A stretch of DNA of 64,000 nt from Pseudomonas rustica (GCF_018336155.1 NZ_JAGYHF010000013.1:104948-168947); one strand, 5' to 3'; shown: positions 27,044 through 36,628, counted from the stretch's first letter. Program-made: numbers and translations. The notes: a model not told the origin generated them from the sequence alone.

Positions 27044-28624
27044 TTAGAGCGCGTCGCGCGAGGGTTTGCCGTCAACCAGGCGCTGGATGCGCAGCGGGTT
27101 GGCGTTTTTCAGTGGCTCGGGCAACAAGCTGTCCGGGTAGTTCTGGAAGCACACCGGGCGCAGGAAGCGGTCGATCGCCAGCGTGCCGACCGAAGTGCCG
27201 CGTGCATCGGAGGTGGCCGGATACGGCCCGCCGTGCACCATCGAATCGCACACCTCAACGCCAGTTGGATAGCCGTTAAGCAAGATCCGCCCGACCTTCT
27301 GCTCCAGCAGCGGCGTCAGTTCAGCGAAGCGCTCGAAATCCGCCAGTTCACCAATAATCGTCGCCGTCAGTTGACCGTGCAGACCCTGCAACGCCGCGCT
27401 GAGTTGCGCCTTGTCCGCCACTTCAACAATCACCGTGGTCGGGCCAAACACTTCTTCCTGCAGGACTTCATCACCCTCGATCAACAGGCTGACGTCAGCC
27501 TTGAACAGCTGCGGCTGCGCCTGATTGCCCTGCTGCGGATTACCGGCCAGATGTTCGATGCCGGGATGCGCCAGCAGCTTCTGCAAGCCTTTGCCGTAGC
27601 TGCCGAGGGTGCCCGCGTTGAGCATGGTTTGTGCTGGCTGATCACCGATCAAACCAGAAACCTGCTGCACAAACGCACTGAACTCTGGCGAACGAATGCC
27701 GATCACCAAGCCAGGATTGGTGCAGAACTGGCCGCAGCCTTGCACCACCGAAGCAGTTAAATCGCGGGCGATGGTTTCGGAACGCTCGGCCAGTGCCTGC
27801 GGCAAAATTATTACCGGGTTGATGCTCGACATCTCGGCGAACACCGGGATCGGTTGTGGGCGCGCCGCCGCCATGTCGCACAGCGCACGACCGCCCTTCA
27901 GCGAGCCAGTGAAACCAACTGCTTGAATCGCCGGATGCTTGACCAGCCATTCACCGACGCCACCGCCGTAGATCATGTTGAACACGCCGGCCGGCATCGC
28001 CGTTTTTTCGGCGGCGCGGATCAGCGCATCAGCAACCAGTTCTGCGGTGGCCATATGGCCGCTGTGGGCCTTGAACACCACCGGGCAACCGGCGGCAAGC
28101 GCTGAAGCGGTGTCGCCGCCGGCAGTGGAAAATGCCAGCGGAAAGTTGCTCGCACCGAACACTGCTACTGGGCCGAGACCGATGCGGTACTGACGCAAGT
28201 CCGGACGTGGCAATGGCTGACGATTCGGCAACGGTAAATCAATCCGCGCGCCATAAAAATCGCCACGACGCAGCACTTTGGCGAACAGACGCATCTGTCC
28301 GCTGGTGCGTCCGCGCTCACCCTGAATACGCCCGGCCGGCAATGCGGTTTCGCGGCAGACCACGGCGACGAAATCATCACCGAGGGCATCCAGTTCATCA
28401 GCGATCGCATCGAGAAACTGCGCGCGGCGCTCAGCGCTAAGGCTGCGATACGCCGGGTAGGCGGCAGCGGCAGCCTTTGCCGCAGCGCCGACTTCTTCCA
28501 GCGTGGCCTGAATGAAATCGTGGGGCAGTGGTTCGCCCGTGGTGGCGTCGACCGATTGCAATTTTACGTCGCCAGCGGCACTGCGCTGACCGCCGATGTA
28601 GTTGTGACCGAGAATCTGAGTCAT
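27044..28624 (-). CDS. 2-oxoglutarate semialdehyde dehydrogenase
   Basis: The 526-residue protein belongs to the NADP-preferring aldehyde dehydrogenase class that oxidises 2,5-dioxopentanoate (2-oxoglutarate semialdehyde) to 2-oxoglutarate. The catalytic cysteine is in GQFCTNPGLV (about residue 300), the general-base glutamate in FAEMSSINPV, and the cofactor segment VFGASNFPLAFSTAGGDT is class-typical. Length and the HNYIGGQR opening match this class rather than betaine or succinate semialdehyde enzymes. It follows the FAH-type dehydratase gene by 9 bases and completes the non-phosphorylating pentonate route encoded here. Confidence 0.93.
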   Translation of the reverse strand: MTQILGHNYIGGQRSAAGDVKLQSVDATTGEPLPHDFIQATLEEVGAAAKAAAAAYPAYRSLSAERRAQFLDAIADELDALGDDFVAVVCRETALPAGRIQGERGRTSGQMRLFAKVLRRGDFYGARIDLPLPNRQPLPRPDLRQYRIGLGPVAVFGASNFPLAFSTAGGDTASALAAGCPVVFKAHSGHMATAELVADALIRAAEKTAMPAGVFNMIYGGGVGEWLVKHPAIQAVGFTGSLKGGRALCDMAAARPQPIPVFAEMSSINPVIILPQALAERSETIARDLTASVVQGCGQFCTNPGLVIGIRSPEFSAFVQQVSGLIGDQPAQTMLNAGTLGSYGKGLQKLLAHPGIEHLAGNPQQGNQAQPQLFKADVSLLIEGDEVLQEEVFGPTTVIVEVADKAQLSAALQGLHGQLTATIIGELADFERFAELTPLLEQKVGRILLNGYPTGVEVCDSMVHGGPYPATSDARGTSVGTLAIDRFLRPVCFQNYPDSLLPEPLKNANPLRIQRLVDGKPSRDAL

Positions 28625-28633
28625 GGGATCTCC

Positions 28634-29626
28634 TTAAAGGGTGCCGATGCTGTCCGGTTCAAACGCCGCTGGTACCGGGACGATGCCGTTGACCAGCGGT
28701 GCGCCGAATTCGGCCTGGCTGATTTCGAAGACGTCACCCGGCTGTGTGCGGATCCCATCGGCAAACGACAGGGTCGCGGTGCCGAAGAAATGAATGTGCA
28801 CGTCGCCGGGACGCAGGAACTGGCTGTACTTGAAGTGGTGGTATTCGAGGTTGGCGAGGCTGTGGCACATGTTCGCCTCGCCGCTGAGAAACTCGTTCTG
28901 CCAGAGCACTTCGCCGTCGCGCAGGATGCGGCTGGTGCCTGCCAGATGTTGAGGCAATTCACCGGTGCGAAGTTCCGGGCCATAGCTGCAACTGCGCAGT
29001 TTCGAGTGCGCCAGATACAGGTAATTCTTGCGTTCCATGATGTGGTCGGAGAACTCGTTACCGACCGCGAAACCGAGGCGATACGGCTTGCCGTCGTTGC
29101 CGATGATGTAAAGGCCGGCCATTTCAGGTTCTTCGCCGGCGTCTTCGGCAAATGGCGGTACCGGGAACGGTTGGCCCGGACGCACGACGATGCTGCCGTC
29201 GCCTTTGTAGAACCATTCCGGTTGCACACCGGCCTGCCCCGCCGCGGGTTTGCCGCCCTCCACGCCCCATTTGAAGATGCGCATGGTGTCGGTCATCGTC
29301 GCTTCGTCGCCAGCCTGCTGGTGCATTTTGTCGCGGGCCGAGGCGCTGCCGAGGTGGGTCAGGCCGGTGCCGCTGATCAACATGTGCGCCGGATCCGGGT
29401 GATCAAGTGGCGGCAGGATGCGCAGTTGCGACAGCAGTTCGACGTAGTCGTGGCTGCTGCCGAGGCCGAGGGTTTGCACTTGCTGCTCGAGGGTGTTGCC
29501 GGCCTCGATGGCGGCGAGCGCCAGATCGCGCACGCTGCGGGCGTCCTGTACTTCGCGCACCACACCGTTGTCGACCACGCCGACACGGCGTTCGCGGTTG
29601 CTTAATTCGAATTGAACCAGATGCAT
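28634..29626 (-). CDS. FAH-family 2-keto-3-deoxy-sugar-acid dehydratase (AraD1-like)
   Basis: The 330-residue protein is of the fumarylacetoacetase (FAH) superfamily, with the metal-site region MAGLYIIGNDGKPYRLGFAVGNEF split around GNDGKPYRLGFAVGNEFSDH, and later EYHHFKYSQFLRPGDVHIHFFGTATLS shortened here to PGDVHIHFFGTATLS. In the oxidative arabinose pathway AraD1-type proteins dehydrate 2-keto-3-deoxy-L-arabonate to 2-oxoglutarate semialdehyde. The following gene encodes the next enzyme and the divergent gene the previous one. The ATG at 29626 has AGGAGAG seven bases upstream; the open frame upstream runs through a REP element and is not used. Confidence 0.88.
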   Translation of the reverse strand: MHLVQFELSNRERRVGVVDNGVVREVQDARSVRDLALAAIEAGNTLEQQVQTLGLGSSHDYVELLSQLRILPPLDHPDPAHMLISGTGLTHLGSASARDKMHQQAGDEATMTDTMRIFKWGVEGGKPAAGQAGVQPEWFYKGDGSIVVRPGQPFPVPPFAEDAGEEPEMAGLYIIGNDGKPYRLGFAVGNEFSDHIMERKNYLYLAHSKLRSCSYGPELRTGELPQHLAGTSRILRDGEVLWQNEFLSGEANMCHSLANLEYHHFKYSQFLRPGDVHIHFFGTATLSFADGIRTQPGDVFEISQAEFGAPLVNGIVPVPAAFEPDSIGTL

Positions 29627-29672
29627 GAAATTTCTCTCCTTTACGTCAATCTTGAACGCTGCGACGACCCAA

Positions 29673-29762
29673 TGTGGGAGCGGGCTTGCTCGCGAATACG
29701 GTGTGTCAGTCAACGGTGATGGTGGTTGATCCACCGCATTCGCGAGCAAGCCCGCTCCCACA
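29673..29762. repeat. REP/BIME-like inverted pair (family A)
   Basis: Arms TGTGGGAGCGGGCTTGCTCG and complement lie between the MFS gene and the AraD1-like gene. It is inside the presumed operon, where such hairpins can lower or stabilise expression of one side. Confidence 0.87.
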
Positions 29763-29786
29763 AGGGATTTACGTAGTTCCCAAAAA

Positions 29787-31109
29787 TCAGGTACGGGTTG
29801 CGCCGCGGGCGCTGGCGGCGAACTGGTCAACCGGCAGGACGTGTTTGCGCTCGAGCACGCGGTAAACCACGCCCGTCAGGATCAAGCCAAACACCATCAC
29901 CCCCGAGAGGAAATACAGGCCGGAACCGAGGTTGCCGGTGTATTCCTTCAACGCCCCAATCACAAACGGCCCGATGTACCCGCCGAGATTCCCCACCGAA
30001 TTGATCAACGCAATCCCCGCCGCCGCACTCGCGCCGGCAAAGAACCGCCCCGGCAATGTCCAGAACACCGCCGTGCAGGAAAACAGCGCAAACGCCACCA
30101 GACACAGCGCCGCCAGTTGCGCCACCGGCAAGGTCAGCCACGCGCTGAGGAACAGGCCAATCGCACCCAGCACATAAAGCACGGCGAGATGCCCGTAGCG
30201 ATCATTCAAGCGGTCGGAACTGCGCGGCACGATCAGCAAGCCGATGATCCCGAAGATGTACGGCACCGACGACACGAAACCAGTGACCAGATCGCTGCCG
30301 CCAAACTGTTTGATCAACGTCGGCAACCACAGACCCAATCCATAAATGCTCAACGTTACCGGCAGGTAAAACAGCGCCAGCAGCAACACGCGCTTGTCTT
30401 TCAGTGCATGCAGCGGATTGCCGTGGCGGGTCTGGCCGTATGCCTGCAGATCCTTTTTCAGTTCACCGGTCAGCCAGTCTTTTTCCGCCTGATCCATCCA
30501 CTTCACTTGTTGCGGGCCGTCCGGCAACCAGCGCAACACCGGCCAGGTCAGCAGGATCGCCGGCGTGCCGATGACGATGAACAGCCACTGCCAGCCGTGC
30601 AGGCCCAACACGCCGTCCATGCCGAGCAAACCGCCGGACACCGGGCCGGTGATCATCATTGCGATCGGTTGCGAAAGGATGAACAGCCCGAGGATCTTGC
30701 CGCGATGGCGCACCGGGAACCATTGGGTGATGTAGTAGAGAACGCCCGGGAAGAAGCCCGCCTCGGCCGCGCCGAGCAGAAAGCGCATCACGTAGAAACT
30801 GTGCGGGCCCTGGACGAAGGCCATGCCGATGGTGATCGCGCCCCAGGTGATCATGATCCGCGCGAACCAGCGGCGTGCGCCGAAGCGTTCAAGCATCAGG
30901 TTGCTGGGGATTTCGAGAAGGAAGTAGCCGATGAAGAACAGCCCGGCGCCGAGGCCGTAAGCCGCATCGCCGATGCCAATGTCGGCGCCCATGTGCAGCT
31001 TGGCGAAGCCGACGGCGGAGCGATCCACATAGGCGATCAGGTACAGCAGGATCAGGAAGGGAATCAGTTTCAGCGTTATGCGCCGGATTAGCCGCAGTTC
31101 CTGGCTCAT
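29787..31109 (-). CDS. MFS sugar-acid transporter (ACS family)
   Basis: The 440-residue protein has twelve predicted membrane helices and the anion:cation symporter signature: an opening LIPFLILLYLIAYVDRSAVG, then FIGYFLLEIPSNLMLERFGARRW cut to IPSNLMLERFGARRW, and GAAEAGFFPGVLYYIT. Members carry galactonate, glucarate, tartrate or related acids with protons. Placed upstream of the catabolic genes and divergent from the dehydratase gene, it is the likely importer of the sugar acid. GATCTCATG-type leader and GGAGACCGATCTC precede its start. The substrate itself is not readable from sequence. Confidence 0.9.
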   Translation of the reverse strand: MSQELRLIRRITLKLIPFLILLYLIAYVDRSAVGFAKLHMGADIGIGDAAYGLGAGLFFIGYFLLEIPSNLMLERFGARRWFARIMITWGAITIGMAFVQGPHSFYVMRFLLGAAEAGFFPGVLYYITQWFPVRHRGKILGLFILSQPIAMMITGPVSGGLLGMDGVLGLHGWQWLFIVIGTPAILLTWPVLRWLPDGPQQVKWMDQAEKDWLTGELKKDLQAYGQTRHGNPLHALKDKRVLLLALFYLPVTLSIYGLGLWLPTLIKQFGGSDLVTGFVSSVPYIFGIIGLLIVPRSSDRLNDRYGHLAVLYVLGAIGLFLSAWLTLPVAQLAALCLVAFALFSCTAVFWTLPGRFFAGASAAAGIALINSVGNLGGYIGPFVIGALKEYTGNLGSGLYFLSGVMVFGLILTGVVYRVLERKHVLPVDQFAASARGATRT

Positions 31110-31202
31110 GAGATCGGTCTCCGATTGTTGTTTTTATAGAACCTCGGGGGACGCCTCTCGCGGAAAACCGCCAGGGCCATCCCTCCGTCGAAAACGACTA
31201 TA

Positions 31203-31213
31203 TAGTAATACTA
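31203..31213. promoter_or_regulatory. Putative GntR (FadR-type) operator 1
   Basis: TAGTAATACTA is a perfect 11-base palindrome that fits the FadR-subfamily operator pattern TNGTNNNACNA. It lies in the 193-base region between the divergent MFS and dehydratase genes, 94 bases upstream of the MFS start. Confidence 0.65.
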
Positions 31214-31277
31214 ATTCAACAACAACACTTCCAAACCTAGGATTTTGCGCTTAGATTAGGCCGTAGCTGGAACACTA

Positions 31278-31288
31278 TAGTCATACAA
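31278..31288. promoter_or_regulatory. Putative GntR (FadR-type) operator 2
   Basis: TAGTCATACAA again fits TNGTNNNACNA and lies 15 bases before the dehydratase ATG, in a position to block its promoter or early transcription. It is 75 bases centre to centre from operator 1. The regulator encoded at 33263-33982 is the natural candidate. Confidence 0.62.
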
Positions 31289-31302
31289 TAAGAGAATCGA
31301 TC

Positions 31303-33039
31303 ATGTCTGATAAGAAACCCACCCTGCGTTCCGCCCAATGGTTTGGCACGGCCGACAAGAACGGCTTCATGTACCGCAGCTGGATGAAGAATCAGGGCAT
31401 CGCCGACCACCAGTTCCATGGCAAGCCGATCATCGGCATCTGCAACACCTGGTCGGAACTGACCCCGTGCAACGCGCACTTCCGCCAGATTGCGGAGCAC
31501 GTCAAACGCGGGGTGATCGAGGCCGGTGGTTTTCCAGTGGAATTCCCGGTGTTCTCCAACGGCGAATCGAACCTGCGCCCCACCGCCATGCTCACCCGCA
31601 ACCTGGCGAGCATGGACGTTGAAGAAGCGATTCGCGGCAACCCGATTGACGGCGTGGTGCTGCTGACCGGATGCGACAAAACCACCCCGGCGCTGTTGAT
31701 GGGCGCCGCCAGTTGCGACGTGCCAGCCATCGTCGTCACCGGCGGGCCGATGCTCAACGGCAAGCACAAAGGCAAAGATATCGGTTCCGGCACCGTGGTC
31801 TGGCAGCTCAGCGAACAGGTCAAGGCTGGCACCATTACCATCGACGATTTCCTTGCGGCCGAGGGCGGCATGTCGCGTTCGGCGGGGACCTGCAACACCA
31901 TGGGCACCGCGTCGACCATGGCCTGCATGGCTGAAGCACTCGGCACTTCGCTGCCGCACAACGCGGCGATTCCGGCGGTGGATGCGCGACGTTATGTGTT
32001 GGCGCACATGTCCGGCATGCGCGCGGTGGAGATGGTTCGCGAAGATTTGAAGCTGTCGAAAATTCTGACCAAAGAAGCCTTTGAAAACGCTATCCGGGTG
32101 AACGCGGCCATCGGCGGTTCGACCAACGCGGTGATTCACTTGAAAGCCATCGCCGGGCGCATCGGCGTCGAGCTGGATCTGGATGACTGGACGCGCATGG
32201 GTCGCGGCATGCCGACCATCGTTGACCTGCAACCGTCCGGGCGTTTCCTGATGGAAGAGTTCTATTACGCTGGCGGTCTACCGGCGGTGTTGCGTCGCCT
32301 TGGAGAAGCCAATCTGATTCCTCATCCGAATGCGTTGACCGTCAACGGCAAATCCATTGGCGAGAACACCAACGACGCGCCGATCTATGGCGAAGACGAA
32401 GTGATCCGCACGCTCGACAACCCGATTCGCGCCGACGGCGGCATTTGCGTTTTGCGCGGCAATCTGGCGCCGCTCGGTGCGGTGCTCAAGCCATCCGCCG
32501 CGACCCCGGAACTGATGCAGCATCGCGGTCGCGCAGTGGTGTTCGAGAACTTTGATATGTACAAGGCGCGGATCAACGATCCGGAACTGGATGTCGATAA
32601 AGATTCGATTCTGGTGATGAAAAACTGCGGGCCGAAGGGTTATCCGGGCATGGCTGAAGTCGGCAACATGGGCTTGCCGGCAAAGCTGTTGGCTCAGGGT
32701 GTGACCGACATGGTGCGCATTTCCGATGCACGGATGAGCGGCACGGCGTACGGCACGGTGGTTTTGCACGTGGCGCCGGAAGCGGCGGCTGGCGGGCCTT
32801 TGGCGACGGTGAAGGAAGGCGACTGGATCGAGCTGGATTGCGCGACCGGGCGTTTGCATCTGGATATTCCGGATGCCGAACTGGCGGCGCGCATGGCGGA
32901 TCTGCAGCCACCGCAGCAATTGTTGGTGGGCGGTTATCGTCAGCTGTACATCGACCATGTGCTGCAGGCGGATCAGGGTTGTGACTTTGACTTTTTGGTG
33001 GGTTGCCGTGGGGCTGAAGTGCCTCGTCATTCCCACTAA
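31303..33039 (+). CDS. IlvD/EDD-family sugar-acid dehydratase (L-arabonate dehydratase-like)
   Basis: The 578-residue protein is an iron-sulfur dehydratase of the IlvD/EDD family. Cluster and metal residues are in CNTWSELTPCN (Cys near residue 60), LLTGCDKTTPALLMGAAS (about residue 130) and GTCNTMGTASTMACMAE (about residue 200). Length and the opening RSAQWFGTADKNGFMYRSW fit the pentonate/hexonate dehydratases (L-arabonate, D-xylonate, L-fuconate) rather than IlvD itself, which is longer. With AraD1-like and semialdehyde dehydrogenase genes it gives sugar acid to 2-oxoglutarate. Which acid is used is uncertain. Confidence 0.92.
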   Translation: MSDKKPTLRSAQWFGTADKNGFMYRSWMKNQGIADHQFHGKPIIGICNTWSELTPCNAHFRQIAEHVKRGVIEAGGFPVEFPVFSNGESNLRPTAMLTRNLASMDVEEAIRGNPIDGVVLLTGCDKTTPALLMGAASCDVPAIVVTGGPMLNGKHKGKDIGSGTVVWQLSEQVKAGTITIDDFLAAEGGMSRSAGTCNTMGTASTMACMAEALGTSLPHNAAIPAVDARRYVLAHMSGMRAVEMVREDLKLSKILTKEAFENAIRVNAAIGGSTNAVIHLKAIAGRIGVELDLDDWTRMGRGMPTIVDLQPSGRFLMEEFYYAGGLPAVLRRLGEANLIPHPNALTVNGKSIGENTNDAPIYGEDEVIRTLDNPIRADGGICVLRGNLAPLGAVLKPSAATPELMQHRGRAVVFENFDMYKARINDPELDVDKDSILVMKNCGPKGYPGMAEVGNMGLPAKLLAQGVTDMVRISDARMSGTAYGTVVLHVAPEAAAGGPLATVKEGDWIELDCATGRLHLDIPDAELAARMADLQPPQQLLVGGYRQLYIDHVLQADQGCDFDFLVGCRGAEVPRHSH

Positions 33040-33043
33040 GAGC

Positions 33044-33179
33044 AAAAGATCGCAGCCTTCGGCAGCTCCTACCTTGGAATGCATTTCCACTGTGGGAGCG
33101 AGCCTGCTCGCGAAGAGGGAGTGTCAGTCGACATCTATTTGACTGATATGCCGCCTTCGCGAGCAGGCTCGCTCCCACA
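33044..33179. repeat. Half family-B unit followed by a family-A REP pair
   Basis: 33044-33072 holds a single family-B arm (AAAGATCGCAGCCTTCGGCA...), and 33091-33179 a full family-A pair with the variant core GGGAGCGAGCCTGCTCGCG. Together they fill the gap between the dehydratase and GntR genes. Confidence 0.83.
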
Positions 33180-33262
33180 TTTGGCTGTGTGTCTGCCTCA
33201 AGATTGTCTGGTGCCTGCTATGATGCGCGGCATCTCCATCGCTCAGGATCGCGCCGTTCCCC

Positions 33263-33982
33263 ATGGATTACCGCAAACCCTCCGACCGCAAAAGCATGCA
33301 CTCGCGCATCGTCCAGGAACTGGGCATGCAGATCGTCTCCGGACGCTTCAAGCCCGACGACAAACTGCCCGCCGAAGCCTTGCTCTGCGAAGAGTACGCG
33401 GTCAGCCGCCCGGTGTTGCGTGAAGCCACGCGAGTGCTGGTGGCCAAGGGTCTGGTGTATTCCAGGCCGCGTGTGGGCACGGTGGTCAAGGCACGCCGCG
33501 AGTGGCATATGCTCGACCCGGACGTTCTGCACTGGCTGATGCAAAGCAGCCCGCAAAATGAATTCTTCAATGTGCTGACCAGTGTGCGCAGCATCATTGA
33601 ACCGGCGGCAGCCGCCCTCGCCGCTCAGCATGCGACCGAGGCGGATATTGCTTCGATTGGTGAAGCGTATCAGCGCATGGAAGCGGCGCCGACGCCGGAA
33701 GCGCTGTTGCAGCCGGATCTGGATTTCCATAGCCGGATTGCCGATGCGACGCACAATGATTTGCTGGCGAATCTGTGCAATATGTTGTCAGTGGCGATTG
33801 CTGAAGCGTTGAAGCATTCGAATCAGCGGCCGAATCTGCATGAGTTGGCGTTGCCGCGGCATAAGGCGATTTTGACGGCGATCGAGAACCGTGATGCGCT
33901 GGGGGCTCGGCATGCGACGTTGGTGCAGCTGGATGATGCGCGTAGTGCTTTGAGTGTTGTGCTTGGCGCTGAACTCACTTAA
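33263..33982 (+). CDS. FadR-type (FCD) GntR transcriptional regulator
   Basis: The 239-residue protein has an N-terminal winged helix (LPAEALLCEEYAVSRPVLREA, with recognition helix SRPVLREATRVL, residues 35-70) and a C-terminal FCD domain whose metal-binding histidines lie in DLDFHSRIADATHND and LPRHKAILTAIENRD. This class usually senses sugar acids or organic acids. Its position behind the dehydratase gene and the FadR-type operators at 31203 and 31278 make it the probable local repressor. The ATG at 33263 is preceded by a weak site only. Confidence 0.92.
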   Translation: MDYRKPSDRKSMHSRIVQELGMQIVSGRFKPDDKLPAEALLCEEYAVSRPVLREATRVLVAKGLVYSRPRVGTVVKARREWHMLDPDVLHWLMQSSPQNEFFNVLTSVRSIIEPAAAALAAQHATEADIASIGEAYQRMEAAPTPEALLQPDLDFHSRIADATHNDLLANLCNMLSVAIAEALKHSNQRPNLHELALPRHKAILTAIENRDALGARHATLVQLDDARSALSVVLGAELT

Positions 33983-33998
33983 CGCTTGAGATCCTCTG

Positions 33999-34175
33999 CC
34001 CTCACCCTAGCCCTCTCCCAGAGGTAGAGGGAACCGATTGGGGGATATTCGAGATTTGCGCCGACTTGAACGATTTGCTGTGAATCCATAATCGACTCGG
34101 TATTTCAGGTCGATGGATCAAGCCGCACACCTCGGTCAGTCCCCTCTCCCTCCGGGAGAGGGTTAGGGTGAGGGG
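33999..34175. repeat. Long imperfect palindrome (family D)
   Basis: The outer arms CCCTCACCCTAGCCCTCTCC and GGAGAGGGTTAGGGTGAGGG pair over roughly 30 bases with small internal dyads, and enclose about 110 bases with lower GC. One other copy is at 45106-45262. Both lie directly behind a plus-strand gene. Confidence 0.8.
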
Positions 34176-34192
34176 CTCTTGATCTCAAACAA

Positions 34193-34225
34193 CAAAAAAG
34201 CCGCAACCCTAAGGTTGCGGCTTTG
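34193..34225 (-). terminator. Terminator of the RND exporter gene
   Basis: AGCCGCAACC and GGTTGCGGCT pair around a CTAA loop and are followed on the minus strand by TTTTTTG. It is 19 bases past the exporter stop. Confidence 0.87.
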
Positions 34226-34243
34226 TCGTTTCAGCCCTTCAGA

Positions 34244-36628
34244 TCAATGCGCAAACAGCGAGTTACCCTTCTGCCCCGCCAGTTTCTCCGGCTTGATCAG
34301 GAACTTCGCCAGTGCCGGCAGCAGCCACAGCGCACCGAACATGTTCCACAGGAGCATGAAGGTCAGCATCAGGCCCATGTCGGCCTGGAACTTGATCGCC
34401 GAGAAGATCCACGTGCACACACCAATCGCCAGGCACAAACCGGTGAACAGCACCGCTTTACCGGTAGATTTCAGCGTCTGGTAATAGGCTTCCTGCAACG
34501 GCAGGCCCGCACGCAGGAAACTCTCCAGTCGGCTGTAAATGTAGATGCCGTAGTCGACGCCAATCCCCACGCCCAGCGCCACCACCGGCAGCGTCGCGAC
34601 TTTCACGCCGATGCCCATGAACGCCATCAGCGCGTTGCCGAGTACCGAGGTCAGCACCAGCGGCAGGACGATGCACAGGGTCGCCGCCCACGAACGGAAG
34701 GTGATCATGCACATCACCGCCACGCAGATGTACACCAGAATCAGGATGGTCAGTTCAGCCTGTTTGATGACTTCGTTGGTGGCTGCTTCGATCCCGGCGT
34801 TACCGGCCGCGAGGATGAATTCCAGACCGTCCTTGTTGTTGTCCTTGGCGAATTCCTGCACGGCAGCCACCGCACGATCGAGGGTCTCAGCCTTGTGATC
34901 GTTGAGGAAGATCAGCACCGGCGCCAGCGAGCAGCTGTTGTTGTACAGGCCGTCTGCGCGGGCAATCGAGTTGTTCAGCACGTCGGGGTTACGCGACAGG
35001 GTTTCCCATTTCAAGTTGCCCTCGTTCATGCCTTTGATCATCTGCTTGGACACGGTCACCAGGGAGATCGCCGACTGCACGCCCTCGGTGTTCTGCATCT
35101 TCCACATCAGTTCGTCGATCGGCGCCATGGCTTCGTAGCGTGAGCAGCCTTCAGCCTTGGTCTTGACCATCACCACCAGCACGTCGGAACTGGTCGAGTA
35201 GTTGTTGATGATGAAGTTGTTGTCCTTGTTGTAGCGCGAGTCCGGACGCAGTTCCGGTGCGCCCTGGTCGAGGTCACCGATTTTCAAGTTCTGGCTGTAC
35301 CAGAGGCCGCCACCGAAAGCGATCAGCGCCAGCACCACCGAAATGCGTGCGACTTTCGGGTTGGCGAAGTTCGACAGCAGGCGCCAGAACGGGTGTTCGC
35401 GGTTTGCATCTTTCTTGCTTTTGGCAATTGCGCGCTTGCTGATGCCGACATAGGAAATGGCCACCGGCAGCAGGATCAGGTTGGTGAACACGATTACCGC
35501 GACGCCGATGGACGCGCCGATCGCCAGTTCACGGATCACGCCGATATCGATGATCAGCAGCGTGATGAAGCCCACCGCATCCGCGAGAATCGCGATCATC
35601 CCCGGCAGGAACAGTTGCCGGAAGGTGCGTCGCGCAGCAGTCAGGGCGTTATCCGCCTCACTGGATTGCAGGGCGATACCGTTGATCTTCTGCACGCCGT
35701 GGGAGATACCGATGGCGAAGATCAGGAACGGCACCAGCATCGAATACGGATCGAGCCCGAAGCCGAAGAAGTGCATCAACCCGAGCTGCCAGACCACCGC
35801 CACCAGCGTCGTACTCAGTACCGCGATGGTGCTGCGCACGCAGTTGGTGAACCACAGCAGCAGGATCAGGGTGATGACAAACGCGATGCCGAAGAACAGC
35901 ACCACCATCACCAGACCGTCGATCAGGTCACCGACTTTCTTGGCGAAACCGACGATGTGGATTTTGATGTTGGGGTTTTGTGCTTCGAACTTGGTGCGGA
36001 TCTTGTCTTCCAGTTCATGGGAGAACTGGCGGTAATCCAGAGCGAGCAGCTTGCCCTGATCCTGCGGATCCGGGTACGACTCGAGCAGCGGGATATCGAC
36101 GATGCTCGACTTGAAGTCGTTGGACACCAGACGCCCGACCTGGCCGGACTTGAGCACGTTGTTGCGCAGCAGATCGAGGCTGTCCTGCGAGCCGTTGTAG
36201 CTCTGCGGGATCACTTCACCGCCGGCAAAACCCTCTTCGGTCACTTCGGTCCAGCGTACGCTCGGGCTCCACAACGACTTCAGACCCGAACGGTCAACGC
36301 CGGAGATGTAGAACACCTCGTCGTTGATCTGACGCAGGGTCTCCATGTATTCCTTGGAGAAGATGTCGCCGTCAGTCGCTTCGACCGAAATGCGCACGGT
36401 GTTGCCGAGGTTCGCCAGGTCGTTGCGGTGCTCCATCATCTTCTCGATGAAAGGATGCTTGAGCGGGATCATTTTTTCGAAACTGGTCGACGGGCGGATC
36501 AGCGTCGCCTGCCAGAACAGGAAAATGCTCACCACCAGACAGATCAGAATCACTGCCGGGCGGTTGTTGAAGATCAGGCGTTCAAGGAACGTCGCCTTTT
36601 CCTGCTGAGGAGTGATCAAGGAAGTCAT
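34244..36628 (-). CDS. RND-superfamily exporter (MMPL/HpnN-like)
   Basis: The 794-residue protein has the twelve-helix RND plan in two similar halves, each a membrane helix, a large periplasmic loop (about residues 45-230 and 455-610) and a block of five helices. Conserved pieces include LIRPSTSFEKMIPLKHPFIE at the first loop and VALGVGIGVDYGIYIYSR in the second helix block, where the D-Y pair belongs to the proton pathway. It resembles hydrophobe or lipid exporters of the MMPL branch. Its start overlaps the stop of the Ycf48-like gene (ATGA), so the two are co-translated. Confidence 0.9.
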   Translation of the reverse strand: MTSLITPQQEKATFLERLIFNNRPAVILICLVVSIFLFWQATLIRPSTSFEKMIPLKHPFIEKMMEHRNDLANLGNTVRISVEATDGDIFSKEYMETLRQINDEVFYISGVDRSGLKSLWSPSVRWTEVTEEGFAGGEVIPQSYNGSQDSLDLLRNNVLKSGQVGRLVSNDFKSSIVDIPLLESYPDPQDQGKLLALDYRQFSHELEDKIRTKFEAQNPNIKIHIVGFAKKVGDLIDGLVMVVLFFGIAFVITLILLLWFTNCVRSTIAVLSTTLVAVVWQLGLMHFFGFGLDPYSMLVPFLIFAIGISHGVQKINGIALQSSEADNALTAARRTFRQLFLPGMIAILADAVGFITLLIIDIGVIRELAIGASIGVAVIVFTNLILLPVAISYVGISKRAIAKSKKDANREHPFWRLLSNFANPKVARISVVLALIAFGGGLWYSQNLKIGDLDQGAPELRPDSRYNKDNNFIINNYSTSSDVLVVMVKTKAEGCSRYEAMAPIDELMWKMQNTEGVQSAISLVTVSKQMIKGMNEGNLKWETLSRNPDVLNNSIARADGLYNNSCSLAPVLIFLNDHKAETLDRAVAAVQEFAKDNNKDGLEFILAAGNAGIEAATNEVIKQAELTILILVYICVAVMCMITFRSWAATLCIVLPLVLTSVLGNALMAFMGIGVKVATLPVVALGVGIGVDYGIYIYSRLESFLRAGLPLQEAYYQTLKSTGKAVLFTGLCLAIGVCTWIFSAIKFQADMGLMLTFMLLWNMFGALWLLPALAKFLIKPEKLAGQKGNSLFAH

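Noticed and set aside
29841..31091. 416-codon plus-strand frame opposite the MFS gene
   Set aside because: The translation is very rich in H, R, Q and P, typical of the antisense strand of a membrane protein gene.
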